This document shows, piece after piece, positions 56,266 through 64,000 of a DNA stretch of 64,000 nt. Both the position numbers and the translations under genes were made by a program. This DNA is from Nitrospira moscoviensis (GTDB lineage: Bacteria > Nitrospirota > Nitrospiria > Nitrospirales > Nitrospiraceae), in the NCBI RefSeq assembly GCF_001273775.1, contig NZ_CP011801.1, forward strand, positions 2,520,001-2,584,000. The letters run 5' to 3'. How positions within the stretch are numbered: position 1 is the stretch's first letter; each line of letters begins with the position of its first letter. The notes beneath the pieces are model-generated. The model was not told the DNA's origin. It did no database searches and saw nothing but the letters and a program-made list of their open reading frames with translations.

Positions 56266-57408
56266 CTATGCCGCTTCTTCCATCTGTTCCAGATCCATCC
56301 GGAAGGCCACCAGTTTCATGAGGTCTTTCAGCACGAGGATGCCCACGAGTTTGTCGCCGTCCAGCACCATCAGCCGGCTGGAGCCGGTCCGATTCATCCG
56401 GGCCAGCGCCGCCATGGCATCGGTGCCGGCCTGCACGGTGTTCTCCGGCGAGCAGGTCCTCATGACATCCGCGACCGTCTTGCGCGCCCACTCGGCGCGC
56501 GGCAGCGCCCCCACGTCTTTCGTCGTCACACAGCCGACCACGGTGGACCCCCGCAGCACCGGAAACATGTCGTACAAGTAGCGGTACAGATAGTCGTCGA
56601 CCAGCGATTGGACCGGCAGATCCGGCGAAACCGTGACGGGATCGCGCGACATGAACCGCCGCACCGGCTCGCCCTTCAACGCGCCGCGCACGAGCAGATG
56701 CGCGTAGGCCTGCCCCGCGGCGTTGTACAGGAAGAAGCCGATCAGCACGTACCAGAACCCGCCCACGAAGCGGCCGGTGAAGACGCTGAGCGCGCCCAGG
56801 ACCATGAGCACGATGCCGAAGCCGCTTCCGAACCGGGAGGCCACTCGCGTGGCCCACTGGAGATTGCCCGTCCAAGCCCAGAGCGCCGAACGGAAGACCC
56901 GCCCGCCGTCCAAGGGAAAGGCGGGAACCAGATTGAAGACCGCCAAGAGGACGTTGATGAACGCCAGGTACCCGGTGATCCCCGCCAGGGGTTCCGGCCA
57001 GCCGATCGCCCGCCCGCCTTGCATGACGGCGTAGAATCCCGCTGCGAGGAGCAGGCTCGACAGCGGTCCGGCCACGGCCATCCAAAATTCCGACCGGGGA
57101 CCCGGCGGCTCTTCATCCATGTGGGCTACGCCGCCGAAGATGAACAGCGTGATCCCTTTGATCGGGATGCCGAACCGCCGCGCGACCAGCGAATGGGCCA
57201 ACTCATGGAAGATCAGCGACGCGAACAGACCCGCCGCGCCGACCAGCGCCATCCCCCAATAAAAGGAAGCCGGCAGATGCTCGTATTCGAATGGAAAATA
57301 GCCGGTCGCCAACGACCAGGTGATGAGCAAGGCCAGAAAGAGCCAGCTCATGTCCGCTTGGACGTGAAAGCCGAACAGCCGGAACAGCGTGGTCGTTCTT
57401 CCGAACAT
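56266..57408 (-). CDS. Site-2 protease (M50) with tandem CBS domains
   Basis: 380 residues. About six membrane helices carry the zinc motif FHELAHS (HELAH at 68-72) and NLVPAFPLDGGR (third zinc ligand Asp, about 160-171). The C-terminal 130 residues hold two CBS domains (FMSRDPVTVSPDLPVQSLV and MRTCSPENTVQAGTDAM) that bind adenosyl ligands and regulate the protease. S2P enzymes cut membrane-bound regulators. No sigma or anti-sigma gene is near. Start supported by the usual N-terminal reentrant helix. Confidence 0.9.
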   Translation of the reverse strand: MFGRTTTLFRLFGFHVQADMSWLFLALLITWSLATGYFPFEYEHLPASFYWGMALVGAAGLFASLIFHELAHSLVARRFGIPIKGITLFIFGGVAHMDEEPPGPRSEFWMAVAGPLSSLLLAAGFYAVMQGGRAIGWPEPLAGITGYLAFINVLLAVFNLVPAFPLDGGRVFRSALWAWTGNLQWATRVASRFGSGFGIVLMVLGALSVFTGRFVGGFWYVLIGFFLYNAAGQAYAHLLVRGALKGEPVRRFMSRDPVTVSPDLPVQSLVDDYLYRYLYDMFPVLRGSTVVGCVTTKDVGALPRAEWARKTVADVMRTCSPENTVQAGTDAMAALARMNRTGSSRLMVLDGDKLVGILVLKDLMKLVAFRMDLEQMEEAA

Positions 57409-57460
57409 GTCCGATCCTACGAGCGCCTACGACAATTTCGCAAAAGCCGCGCCATTGGCT

Positions 57461-57539
57461 GGTCTGTCTGGTCTGTCTGGTGCGTGGTCCTTGCCGTCCG
57501 CCGACTAGAAAGACGAGACAGACTTCGCACCAGACGGAC
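57461..57539. repeat. 9-bp word-repeat hairpin, element 12
   Basis: Left arm GGTCTGTCT GGTCTGTCT GGTGCGTGG and right arm AGACGAGACAGAC with end box GCACCAGACGGAC. It contains the 3' end of the PH-domain gene, whose last codons read through the right arm. Confidence 0.85.
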
Positions 57540-57963
57540 GGCTCTGCCGTCTCGCCGCATCGATCCGCTGCTTGGCGCCGTAGGGATCGCTCAGCCCGCG
57601 CAAGCGCAGCGCGGTCTCGCCTCGGGATCGCACCAGGACCGTGCCGATCGCCAGAAAGTCGGCGATCGGCCCTTGCCGAATGTCCACCTCCTCGATGTGC
57701 TCCAGCGCGACCGCTCCGATTTCCCGGCCGGTGTAGCCGTTGCGCATGATGAGGCGGGTCGGGGTCAGCTCATAGCGGGCCCATCGCCGGATGATCGCCG
57801 CCGTCGCGAGCAACACCAGCGCGCCGATCAGCCAAGCGCCCCATCCCGGCACGCCGAACCGCCAGAACAGGAACGCGCGCCACGCGACCATCGCCGCGAT
57901 GAAATACAGCCAACTGAACTGGCGCCACGACGGATAACTGGACCAGAGGATCGGCTCGCTCAT
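57505..57963 (-). CDS. Membrane PH-like (bPH2/DUF304) protein
   Basis: 152 residues. Two membrane helices near the start (SWLYFIAAMVAWRAFLFWRF, WLIGALVLLATAAII) are followed by the bacterial PH-like core: RYELTPTRLIMRNGYTGREIGAVALEHIEEV (about 62-92) and FLAIGTVLVRSRGE. The C-terminal residues lie inside repeat element 12, so the native end may have been replaced. The role is structural and unknown. Confidence 0.82.
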   Translation of the reverse strand: MSEPILWSSYPSWRQFSWLYFIAAMVAWRAFLFWRFGVPGWGAWLIGALVLLATAAIIRRWARYELTPTRLIMRNGYTGREIGAVALEHIEEVDIRQGPIADFLAIGTVLVRSRGETALRLRGLSDPYGAKQRIDAARRQSRPSGAKSVSSF

Positions 57964-57979
57964 AGGTTGATGGGCTCAA

Positions 57980-58093
57980 GGTTGTCTGTCTGGTCTGTCC
58001 GGTCTGTCCGGTCTGTCCGGTCTGTCCGGTCTGTCCGGTCTGTCCGGACCATGGACCAGATAGACGAGACAGACCAAATAGACAAAATAGACC
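57980..58093. repeat. 9-bp word-repeat hairpin, element 13
   Basis: Left arm of about seven GGTCTGTCC units (very regular, one base changed from GGTCTGTCT) and right arm AGATAGACG AGACAGACC AAATAGACA AAATAGACC. Between the PH-domain gene and the AI-2E transporter gene. Confidence 0.9.
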
Positions 58094-58096
58094 TCC

Positions 58097-59260
58097 TCAC
58101 CGCCTCTCCGCCCAGGCTTCCCACCGGGGCAGCACCAATTCCTGAAACAGAATCTTCACGGAGGCCGCCGCGGGAATCGCCAGCAACAGGCCGAGAAATC
58201 CGCCCACCGCGCCGCCGATCAACACCACGATGATGACCGTGACCGCGCTCAGGTCGTTCGCGCGCCCCTGGATCCACGGCGTGAGCCACCAGCTTTCCAA
58301 AAACTGGACGGCGAGGTACGGGATGCTGGGCACGAGCGCGACGGACACCCAATCGACCGCCGCCCCGGCGTTCGCCGCGACATCCAGATACTTGAGCAGG
58401 ATGGCGAGCGGCCACCCGACGACGGAGACGTACGGAATGATGGAGAGCAGGCCGGTCCCCGCGCCGAGCAGAAACCAATAGGGTACACCGGTCCAGGCCC
58501 ATCCCACGGCGTACATCACCCCGGTGATCAGCGCAATGAGAACGCGGCCACGAAAAAATCCCGTCACCGCTTCGTCCATCTTCCGCAGAATATCCATGGT
58601 CGCCCCGCGTCGACTGGCCGGGATGAGCGGGGTGACCGATGCGGCAATCCGCTCGAACCGCCAGGCGAACACGAAAAAGTAGATCGGCATGAGCATCGCC
58701 GTGATGGCGAAGTAGGTCGTGGTCCCGATGACGGCGCCGATGAAACCCAGCGCCTGCCCCGTCCCGGCAAAGACCGGTTGAAACACGCGCTGCAGCAGGG
58801 TGATGGGATCGTCCTGAAACCCCGAGGCCCACGACATGATGGTGTCGGACAACCCGGTTGCCTCGATTCCGTACCGTTCCGCCAGCGTCTGGAGATACTG
58901 CGGCGCCTTGCGCGCCAACGTCTGCGTCTGGATGACGAGCAGCGGACCCAGCCAGGCCAGAAACGCCGCCGCCGCGAGCACAAGCAGGACCAGCAGCATC
59001 GTGATGGTGGCGGGCCGCGGCACCGACCAACGGTCCTCCAGCCGGGTGATAACCGGATTGACCAGATACGCCAGCGCCAGCGCCAGGAGCACCGGCATGA
59101 ACACGCCGCGCAACTCGTACATGAACCAGACGAGCAGCGCGCCCGTCAGGATCACCAGCAGATCGAGGATCGCTTGCACTTCCCAGAGATGGGGACCCTG
59201 CGCGCCTGCCGTCCGCTCCGGCGGAGTCACCGGAACCAGCCGCCGTTCGTTGCTCGCCAT
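58097..59260 (-). CDS. AI-2E family transporter
   Basis: 387 residues with about eight membrane helices in the AI-2E/YdiK pattern. Motifs: LLVILTGALLVWFMYELRGVFMPVLLALALAYLVNP (in parts) near 33-68; LIALITGVMYAVGWAWTGVPYWFLLGAGTGLLSIIPYVS (about 240-280, in parts); and GRANDLSAVTVIIVVLIGGA. Substrate unknown; the family includes quorum-signal, sodium and dicarboxylate exporters. Predicted inner membrane. The last codons abut element 13. Confidence 0.92.
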   Translation of the reverse strand: MASNERRLVPVTPPERTAGAQGPHLWEVQAILDLLVILTGALLVWFMYELRGVFMPVLLALALAYLVNPVITRLEDRWSVPRPATITMLLVLLVLAAAAFLAWLGPLLVIQTQTLARKAPQYLQTLAERYGIEATGLSDTIMSWASGFQDDPITLLQRVFQPVFAGTGQALGFIGAVIGTTTYFAITAMLMPIYFFVFAWRFERIAASVTPLIPASRRGATMDILRKMDEAVTGFFRGRVLIALITGVMYAVGWAWTGVPYWFLLGAGTGLLSIIPYVSVVGWPLAILLKYLDVAANAGAAVDWVSVALVPSIPYLAVQFLESWWLTPWIQGRANDLSAVTVIIVVLIGGAVGGFLGLLLAIPAAASVKILFQELVLPRWEAWAERR

Positions 59261-59316
59261 GACAGAAGGCTCGCCCTGCGAGATTCATACCGGCCGGCAT
59301 GCCTCTGGCCGTAAGG

Positions 59317-59351
59317 AAGTGCCGAGTGGCGAGTGCCGAGGTCCGAGTGCC
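59317..59351. repeat. GAGTGCC 7-bp word array
   Basis: AAGTGCC GAGTGGC GAGTGCC GAGGTCC GAGTGCC, five 7-bp words. The same word occurs at 61186-61195 and 61303-61312 (as complement CTCGGCACTC). Upstream of the AI-2E gene. Confidence 0.6.
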
Positions 59352-59481
59352 GGGACCTCAACCCTGAAACCCGCCGCTCGAACACACGTCTGAAGCCATG
59401 GAAGCGGACGAAATGTCCCGCAGGCGGACAAGGTGGATCGACAGGATGGGGGAGTACTGTCCAACCGGCCCAGCGGCTGCG

Positions 59482-59787
59482 TTACGCATGGCCGAAGATT
59501 TTTCGGAGCTCAGGTTTGGCCCGTTCCAGAATCCGTTTGCGTGCGGGGCTCAGGGTCTTCCCGGCGCGATTGATATAGAAGGTCAGCATCGACATGGCCG
59601 ACTGGTACGGCGTACCTTTGCGCCGGGTGCTTTGTTCGGAGGAGCGTTTGAGCGACTCGGCAATCTTCCGCGGGCTCTTCCTTTGAAAGACGCCGGGTTC
59701 CAGATCCAACGCATTGCTGCGCTTCATGACGTCGGCCGACCAGTATCGGCGTGTGCCGGCCCGGCTGCGGGAGCGCGCGGTTCTCAT
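59482..59787 (-). CDS. DUF3175 protein
   Basis: About 101 residues from MRTARSRSRAGTRRYWSADV. Core RSNALDLEPGVFQRKSPRKI then ESLKRSSEQSTRRKGTPYQS, SAMSMLTFYINRAGKTL and ERAKPELRKIFG is the DUF3175 hallmark. Small, very basic; likely binds nucleic acid. Weak Shine-Dalgarno (AAAGGT) before ATG at 59787. Confidence 0.85.
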   Translation of the reverse strand: MRTARSRSRAGTRRYWSADVMKRSNALDLEPGVFQRKSPRKIAESLKRSSEQSTRRKGTPYQSAMSMLTFYINRAGKTLSPARKRILERAKPELRKIFGHA

Positions 59788-59828
59788 ACCTTTGAGAAGG
59801 AACCTGAGAAGGACAGCGTGACTGCTAT

Positions 59829-60050
59829 TTACCGGCCCGATCCAGGCCCGATGCCGCTCGGATGCGGAGCCCAACGGCCTTGGGAGGGCGCAGGACCTGC
59901 ACCAGGGGGGCCGATCTCGCGCTCGCGCACCGTCTCCTCCTCGCCGTCGCGGTACGCGGTCGATTCCCGATCGTATCGATCGCCGGCGCACGAGGTCAGG
60001 ACTCCGAGGGTCAGAACCAGCAGACTAGTGATCGCGATGACAGATCGCAT
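59829..60050 (-). CDS. Small lipoprotein
   Basis: About 73 residues from MRSVIAITSLLVLTLG; AAAGGAGAGCC precedes the ATG. Lipobox LGVLTSC (Cys about 20) then a charged stretch DRYDRESTAYRDGEEETVRE and a Pro/Gly-rich tail. Function unknown. It lies between DUF3175 and the BON genes, same direction. Confidence 0.6.
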   Translation of the reverse strand: MRSVIAITSLLVLTLGVLTSCAGDRYDRESTAYRDGEEETVREREIGPPGAGPAPSQGRWAPHPSGIGPGSGR

Positions 60051-60076
60051 GGCTCTCCTTTCTTTCCTCTTCACGT

Positions 60077-61195
60077 TTATGAACCGGCCTCGCGGTCTTC
60101 CGGCTGGTCCGGCTGTACGCGAAGCTCATTGTGGACCGACGTCACGCCCGGCGTCCACGCCATGATGGAGGCATGGCGCTTTTCGGCGGCCGAAGCCACG
60201 GCGCCGCGCAGGGTGACGTGGCCCTGCCGCACCTCCACGCGAATACGGCCCGCGTCCACGAAGGAGTCGGCCTCCAACGTCCGTTCGATCGTGCGCCGGA
60301 TATTCCGATCCTGTCGCTCGTCGGGCACGGCGCGCGCCGCTTGCGGGCTTCCTGCGCGGCGCACCGCGAGCTCGTTCCGCACCGATTTCACGCCCTGCAC
60401 CCACGAGAGCATCGCCGCCTGCTGTCGTTCGCGGTCCGACCGGGCCGTGCCCGACAGGGTGACATGCCCATCGTCCACCCGCACGTCGATGTCCGCCGCA
60501 TCGACCAGGGTACTGCCGGCCAATGCTCGTTCGACGAACGCGGCGATCTCCGCGTCGGCCCACCCGCGCCGTTCGCCGCCCGGCGCCCGCGCGTTCTCCG
60601 GTGCATCCCACCACTGCACGTCGTCCCACATCAGATGGAGAGTCCCGGCGAGCTCCGGCATATCGGCGCCGCGGGGCCCGCGCGCGAGCAGGTGCAATTC
60701 CGTCCGGCCATCCGGCCCGTCGATGAGCAGAAACCGGCACCGTCCCTTGTCGTACACCATCTCGGAATCTTTCCACACGGTACAATCGGGCCCCCATCCG
60801 GCCAGATACGCTTCGGCGCGGCGGCGCGTCGAGCCCGGCGGCGCGTCGACTGTGACGCGCGCCGCGATGCCGCCGCTCATGAACGGCCGTTCGCCGCGGA
60901 ACCGCTGCATCAGCACCGTATAGGTATGGCCCTCCGCGCGGACCGAGCCGGTGACGAGCCCGCTGTTGGCTCCCTCGCGCACCAGCACGGTGGCCGTGCC
61001 GAAACCGGACAGGCGGGCGCGGCCTGCTCCCGCCTCGGCGTCTGCTCCGCGAAGCAGATGGCCGTTCATCGCGGTCACCTGAAACAGATCCCCGCCCCCG
61101 GCGGAGCCGGCATGGGCGACGCCTACGCCGGCCAGGAGAATGAACGTTGCCAGGACCGAGCCGATCCTCGTTCCCTCACGCTCCTCGGCACTCAT
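60077..61195 (-). CDS. Exported protein with conserved N-terminal domain and two BON domains (a)
   Basis: About 372 residues from MSAEEREGTRIGS. Signal peptide ending near AHAGS. The N-terminal domain (about 35-215) has ITAMNGHLLRG-type FQVTAMNGHLLRG, GTATVLVREGANSGLVTGSV, YLAGWGPDCTVWKDSEMVYD and HLMWDDVQWWD. BON domains follow at about 215-285 (VDAADIDVRVDDGHVTLSG) and 300-365 (VDAGRIRVEVRQGHVTLRG). BON domains bind phospholipid membranes in the periplasm. Tandem paralogue of the next gene. Confidence 0.82.
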   Translation of the reverse strand: MSAEEREGTRIGSVLATFILLAGVGVAHAGSAGGGDLFQVTAMNGHLLRGADAEAGAGRARLSGFGTATVLVREGANSGLVTGSVRAEGHTYTVLMQRFRGERPFMSGGIAARVTVDAPPGSTRRRAEAYLAGWGPDCTVWKDSEMVYDKGRCRFLLIDGPDGRTELHLLARGPRGADMPELAGTLHLMWDDVQWWDAPENARAPGGERRGWADAEIAAFVERALAGSTLVDAADIDVRVDDGHVTLSGTARSDRERQQAAMLSWVQGVKSVRNELAVRRAGSPQAARAVPDERQDRNIRRTIERTLEADSFVDAGRIRVEVRQGHVTLRGAVASAAEKRHASIMAWTPGVTSVHNELRVQPDQPEDREAGS

Positions 61196-61330
61196 ATCCC
61201 CATACTCAGCTGTCCCGCGCTCAGCTGTCCCACTCTCCCACAGTCCCGCTCTCCCCACGGCCGAACGGGAGGGCCGAGCGAGAAAGGGCCGAGGGCCGAG
61301 TTCTCGGCACTCGAATCTCGGCCCTGTCCT
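61186..61330. repeat. Word-repeat spacer between BON genes
   Basis: Contains CTCAGCTGTCC twice (with CGCG between), CTCTCCC words, then GGGCCGAGGGCCGAG and CTCGGCACTC again near the right end. The flanking word CTCGGCACTC is the complement of the GAGTGCC word at 59317-59351. The spacer separates the two BON paralogues. Confidence 0.5.
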
Positions 61331-61337
61331 GTGAGGC

Positions 61338-62843
61338 CTACGCTTCTTCAGTCTCGAGATAACTCACCACCCGCTCGGCGCCCGCGTCGAACGCGTTGTC
61401 GATCGCCGCTTGCCGCGCATCCTGATCTTCCACGGTCCCGAAGAGATAGGCCACGCCGTCCAGGACGCTCACCTCCACCCGATCCGCATCGACATACGGG
61501 CTCCAGGTGAGTTGGCTTTCGATGTCCTGCTGCAATTCCCGATCAGCCCTGGAGATGCCCGGCTCCATGGGCTCGATGTCATAGAACACGATCGCGTCGA
61601 TATCTTGCCGCTCTCCCTTCGGGAGGCTTTCGTCGGTCTTCAGGCGGTTCTTCACGTCCGACACGCCCTCGAACTGCATGGCGATCTCTTCGGCCGCGTT
61701 CTTCGCGTCATCATCCGCGACCGTTCCGCTCAGCGTGACGACGCCGTCCCTGACCTTGACCTTGGGACGGCTATGGACGATGCGCGGGTCAAGCCCGTAC
61801 GCGTAGGTGATCGCCCGCTGGAGCTCCTTGTCGCTGAGCGGTTCCTGCCGGCGCACCTGAATGTCGTTGCGCACGGACGTGACGCCCGGCACCCAGGCGG
61901 AAAAATAGGCGTGGTTTTTCTCCGTGGGAGTTTGTGCCGTCCCGGTCAACGTCACCCGCCCGTTTTTGACCCGCACATCGATGTCCTCGGCCTCCACCAG
62001 CGTGTTCGCCCTCAGCTCGCGCTCGACCATCCTATTGATCTCCTTGTCGGACCACCGCCCGCCGGCCGGCTCGGGGCCGCCCCACCACTGCACGTCGTTC
62101 CACACGAAGTGCATCGTGGTCTCGTAAGGCGGAAGATTGGCCGTATCGCGTTCCGGTGAATGGGCGAAGAGATGCAGTTGCAGGCCTTTCAAACCGGCAT
62201 CGCCGCTCTCGCGGATCTGTTGCCGGATGTCCTCGTTGCCCTCATAGTCGCCCTGCCACCGCTCGCCTCGGATGAGCTGCCGTACTTTCTCCTTGCCCGG
62301 AAAATCGCGGATCTCCCCCGTCTCCGGGTCCCGTACTTTTTCGGTCAACATGAAATGGCACCGGTAGCCGTCATAGAGGACTTCGGCATCCTTCCACACC
62401 GTGCAGGGACTCCCCCAGCCGGCCAGATAGGCGAACGTCTGCGGAAGGAACGGCCCGCCTTGTGCGGTCAGCCCGTGCAGCATCACGTTCCTGGCGATGC
62501 CGCCGCTTTGGAACGGACGATCGCCGTTGAATTCGTTCATCAGCACCGTATAAGTGCGGCCTTTGGCCCGGATGCTGCCCATCACCATGCCCGTGTTGCT
62601 CCGCTCCCGCACCAACACCGTCGCCGTCCCGGGGCCGGACCAGATGCGCCTCCCGCGATACCGCATGGAGTCGCCGGTCCGCCCCTCGCCGCCGATCAGC
62701 ATGCCGTTGTGGGCCGTGATTTCATAGTACTCGCTGTAGCGGGACGGATAGGGCGACGAGGCGGCCTGCACCGCCGTTCCGGCCAGACACCCGACCGCCG
62801 CGAGAGTGACCATTGAGCTGATTCGCCTGCCATACGCATGCAT
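61338..62843 (-). CDS. Exported protein with conserved N-terminal domain and three BON domains (b)
   Basis: About 501 residues from MHAYGRRISSMVTLAAVGCL; AAAGGAGGGACAGACC precedes the ATG. A signal peptide is followed by the N-terminal domain shared with the paralogue (YEITAHNGMLIGGEGRTGD, GTATVLVRERSNTGMVMGS, YLAGWGSPCTVWKDAEVLYD, FVWNDVQWWGG). Three BON domains follow: about 270-340 (VEAEDIDVRVKNGRVTLTGT), 350-415 (VKVRDGVVTLSGTV) and 430-498 (VDADRVEVSVLDGVAYLFGT). Periplasmic, perhaps envelope-protective. Confidence 0.85.
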   Translation of the reverse strand: MHAYGRRISSMVTLAAVGCLAGTAVQAASSPYPSRYSEYYEITAHNGMLIGGEGRTGDSMRYRGRRIWSGPGTATVLVRERSNTGMVMGSIRAKGRTYTVLMNEFNGDRPFQSGGIARNVMLHGLTAQGGPFLPQTFAYLAGWGSPCTVWKDAEVLYDGYRCHFMLTEKVRDPETGEIRDFPGKEKVRQLIRGERWQGDYEGNEDIRQQIRESGDAGLKGLQLHLFAHSPERDTANLPPYETTMHFVWNDVQWWGGPEPAGGRWSDKEINRMVERELRANTLVEAEDIDVRVKNGRVTLTGTAQTPTEKNHAYFSAWVPGVTSVRNDIQVRRQEPLSDKELQRAITYAYGLDPRIVHSRPKVKVRDGVVTLSGTVADDDAKNAAEEIAMQFEGVSDVKNRLKTDESLPKGERQDIDAIVFYDIEPMEPGISRADRELQQDIESQLTWSPYVDADRVEVSVLDGVAYLFGTVEDQDARQAAIDNAFDAGAERVVSYLETEEA

Positions 62844-63127
62844 AGGTCTGTCCCTCCTTTCCAGAATCCGAGAATGAAACAAATTTGCAATGCCTGTACC
62901 GCCTGGCTCGTCTTCCGGCTGGGAAAACGCCTCGGATGGAACGCGCCGGCACAGGCGGACGCTCGCCAAGCGGCGACATACTGTCACGCCGGAGATGAGC
63001 TGTCCTCGGCGCGGCGTCAGGAGCGACGCGCGTGTCATTGATAAATCGGCTCGCCGCAGAGGGCATATCGCTTGCAAATTTTTCACGGAGGGAGCCACAC
63101 CATCATCACCAATGAGAGGAGACGAGC
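62844..63127. other. 284-bp divergent promoter region
   Basis: No gene found. It divides the BON gene (minus) from the DUF2382 lipoprotein gene (plus). GAGAGGAGACGAGC is the Shine-Dalgarno of the plus-strand gene. No CTAGG-type palindrome or 9-bp repeat is present. Confidence 0.5.
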
Positions 63128-64000
63128 ATGGAGCTGTCATACAAAACGGTCGTGTCGGTCACACTCATCGCCTTTGCCTGGGCCGGCTGCGAAAGCGCCT
63201 CCGCGTCCAGCCGCTCGGACGGAGGTTCACTGCGCCTGGCCTCGGCATCGGCATCGGAATCGCCGAAGGAGAAGCCGAGTCGCAAGACCCGCCAAGAGAA
63301 ACACCGCGCGTCCGCCGCGCCGTCCGCGTCCGGCATCGACGGACAGTCCGTCAGTCTGCCGGCGCGGATCCCCATCGTCGAAGAAGAGCTGCACGTCGGC
63401 ACCCGCCAGGTGGAAGGGAACAAGATGCGCATCACCATCAACCCGGTCGAAACCCCGGTGAAGGAGTCGGTCCGGGTGAAGCGCGAACAGATCGTCATCG
63501 ATCGCGAGCAGGGCGGCGGCGGAGAGCCCTCCCTCGGCGAACAGGCGTTTCAGCCGAGAACGATTGAATTGGTCGAGATGGCCGAAGTGCCGACGGCCGG
63601 CATCCAGCCGGTCATCACCAATCTGATTACGATCCGCAAAGAAGAACAGGTGCGGAGCCAGACCGTGCAGGACAAACTTCGCGGCACCAAGGCGGAGGTC
63701 TCGCGCGAGCCGCAGCAGATGGCGTCGTCCGATCTGCCGGCTCCGGCCGGCATGGCGCAGGAGAGCGCGGCGGCCCGCGCCTCGGAGCCTTTGTCGCTGC
63801 CGTCCTCCCAATCGATGAGCTTCCCCGTCACCGTGGCGGAAGTGCGGCAGAGCCTGGTCATCGACAAGCGGGAAGTCCCGGCCGAGAAGGTGCGGATTTC
63901 CATTCAACCGACGGAACGGCCGGCCGAGCAGACGGTCCAGCTCCGGGAAGAGCGGATCGTGATCGAGCGCACGCCGATCAGCGAGACGATCAACCGCCTG
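63128..64000 (+). CDS. DUF2382 (YsnF/AvaK) lipoprotein, partial at window end
   Basis: 291 codons visible, open to the window edge. Start MELSYKTVVSVTLIAFAWAG with lipobox AGC (Cys about 21). A Ser-rich linker (about 22-75) is followed by a first YsnF unit, RIPIVEEELHVGTRQVEGN (about 83-128), and VKRE-QIVIDRE. A second unit runs from about 225 (VAEVRQSLVIDKREVPAEKV then QPTERPAEQTVQ and LREERIVIERTPIS). YsnF domains are usually cytoplasmic; here the lipobox predicts an envelope location. Strong Shine-Dalgarno (GAGGAGAC). Confidence 0.82.
   Translation, partial: MELSYKTVVSVTLIAFAWAGCESASASSRSDGGSLRLASASASESPKEKPSRKTRQEKHRASAAPSASGIDGQSVSLPARIPIVEEELHVGTRQVEGNKMRITINPVETPVKESVRVKREQIVIDREQGGGGEPSLGEQAFQPRTIELVEMAEVPTAGIQPVITNLITIRKEEQVRSQTVQDKLRGTKAEVSREPQQMASSDLPAPAGMAQESAAARASEPLSLPSSQSMSFPVTVAEVRQSLVIDKREVPAEKVRISIQPTERPAEQTVQLREERIVIERTPISETINRL

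Overview
The window is high-GC DNA from a Gram-negative bacterium: it encodes Slp-type lipoproteins, a predicted outer-membrane barrel and many signal-peptide proteins. There is no rRNA or housekeeping marker. The mix of glycogen and trehalose enzymes, very many soluble sensor kinases, YsnF/AvaK, BON and DUF3175 stress proteins and a bacteriophytochrome fits the Nitrospira / Nitrospirota style. That placement is an inference of low to moderate confidence.

Layout. 1-3.0 kb: glycogen debranching enzyme (cut by the window edge) and treZ. 3.2-6.7 kb: two lipoproteins, a divergent pair of MEDS sensor proteins and a broken RelE-type toxin-antitoxin pair. 6.7-13 kb: a kinase / response-regulator operon led by a metanogen-output-domain protein, followed upstream by a hybrid kinase. 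13-18.3 kb: a stressosome operon (RsbR, RsbS, RsbT, an RsbT-type ATPase fused to an RsbX/SpoIIE-type phosphatase, and a hybrid kinase with a degenerate RsbT-like N terminus). 18.4-24 kb: a large REC-PAS kinase, single-domain response regulators and two toxin-antitoxin cassettes lodged among response-regulator 3' ends. 24-27 kb: heme oxygenase plus bacteriophytochrome with two REC proteins, a complete red-light sensing unit. 27-37.7 kb: two small membrane proteins, a winged-helix protein, two REC-kinases and a 2099-residue soluble kinase with about twelve 92-residue HAMP repeats, GAF and three REC domains. 38-43.7 kb: lipoproteins, a NarX-like kinase, a DUF2254 membrane protein and a STAS protein. 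43.7-64 kb: an envelope and stress region (two Slp lipoproteins, an outer-membrane protein, three YsnF/AvaK DUF2382 proteins, a GH15 glucoamylase, DUF389, PRC-barrel, site-2 protease with CBS, PH domain, AI-2E transporter, DUF3175, two BON proteins).

The window holds about ten sensor kinases but no response regulator with an obvious DNA-binding output. The kinases probably feed phosphorelays, or regulators encoded elsewhere.

The most unusual signals lie between the genes. (1) Thirteen intergenic hairpins have both arms built from degenerate 9-bp repeats (GGTCTRTYT and its complement). Further hairpins or spacers are built from other short words. (2) A 16-bp palindrome, CTAGG-N6-CCTAG, occurs at seven places upstream of signalling genes and looks like one regulon operator. 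(3) A different palindromic element lies in frame between the ATPase and receiver domains of two hybrid kinases, with a third partial copy forming the 3' end of the heme oxygenase gene. (4) A 36-bp copy of a response-regulator 3' end recurs on either side of the two toxin-antitoxin cassettes.
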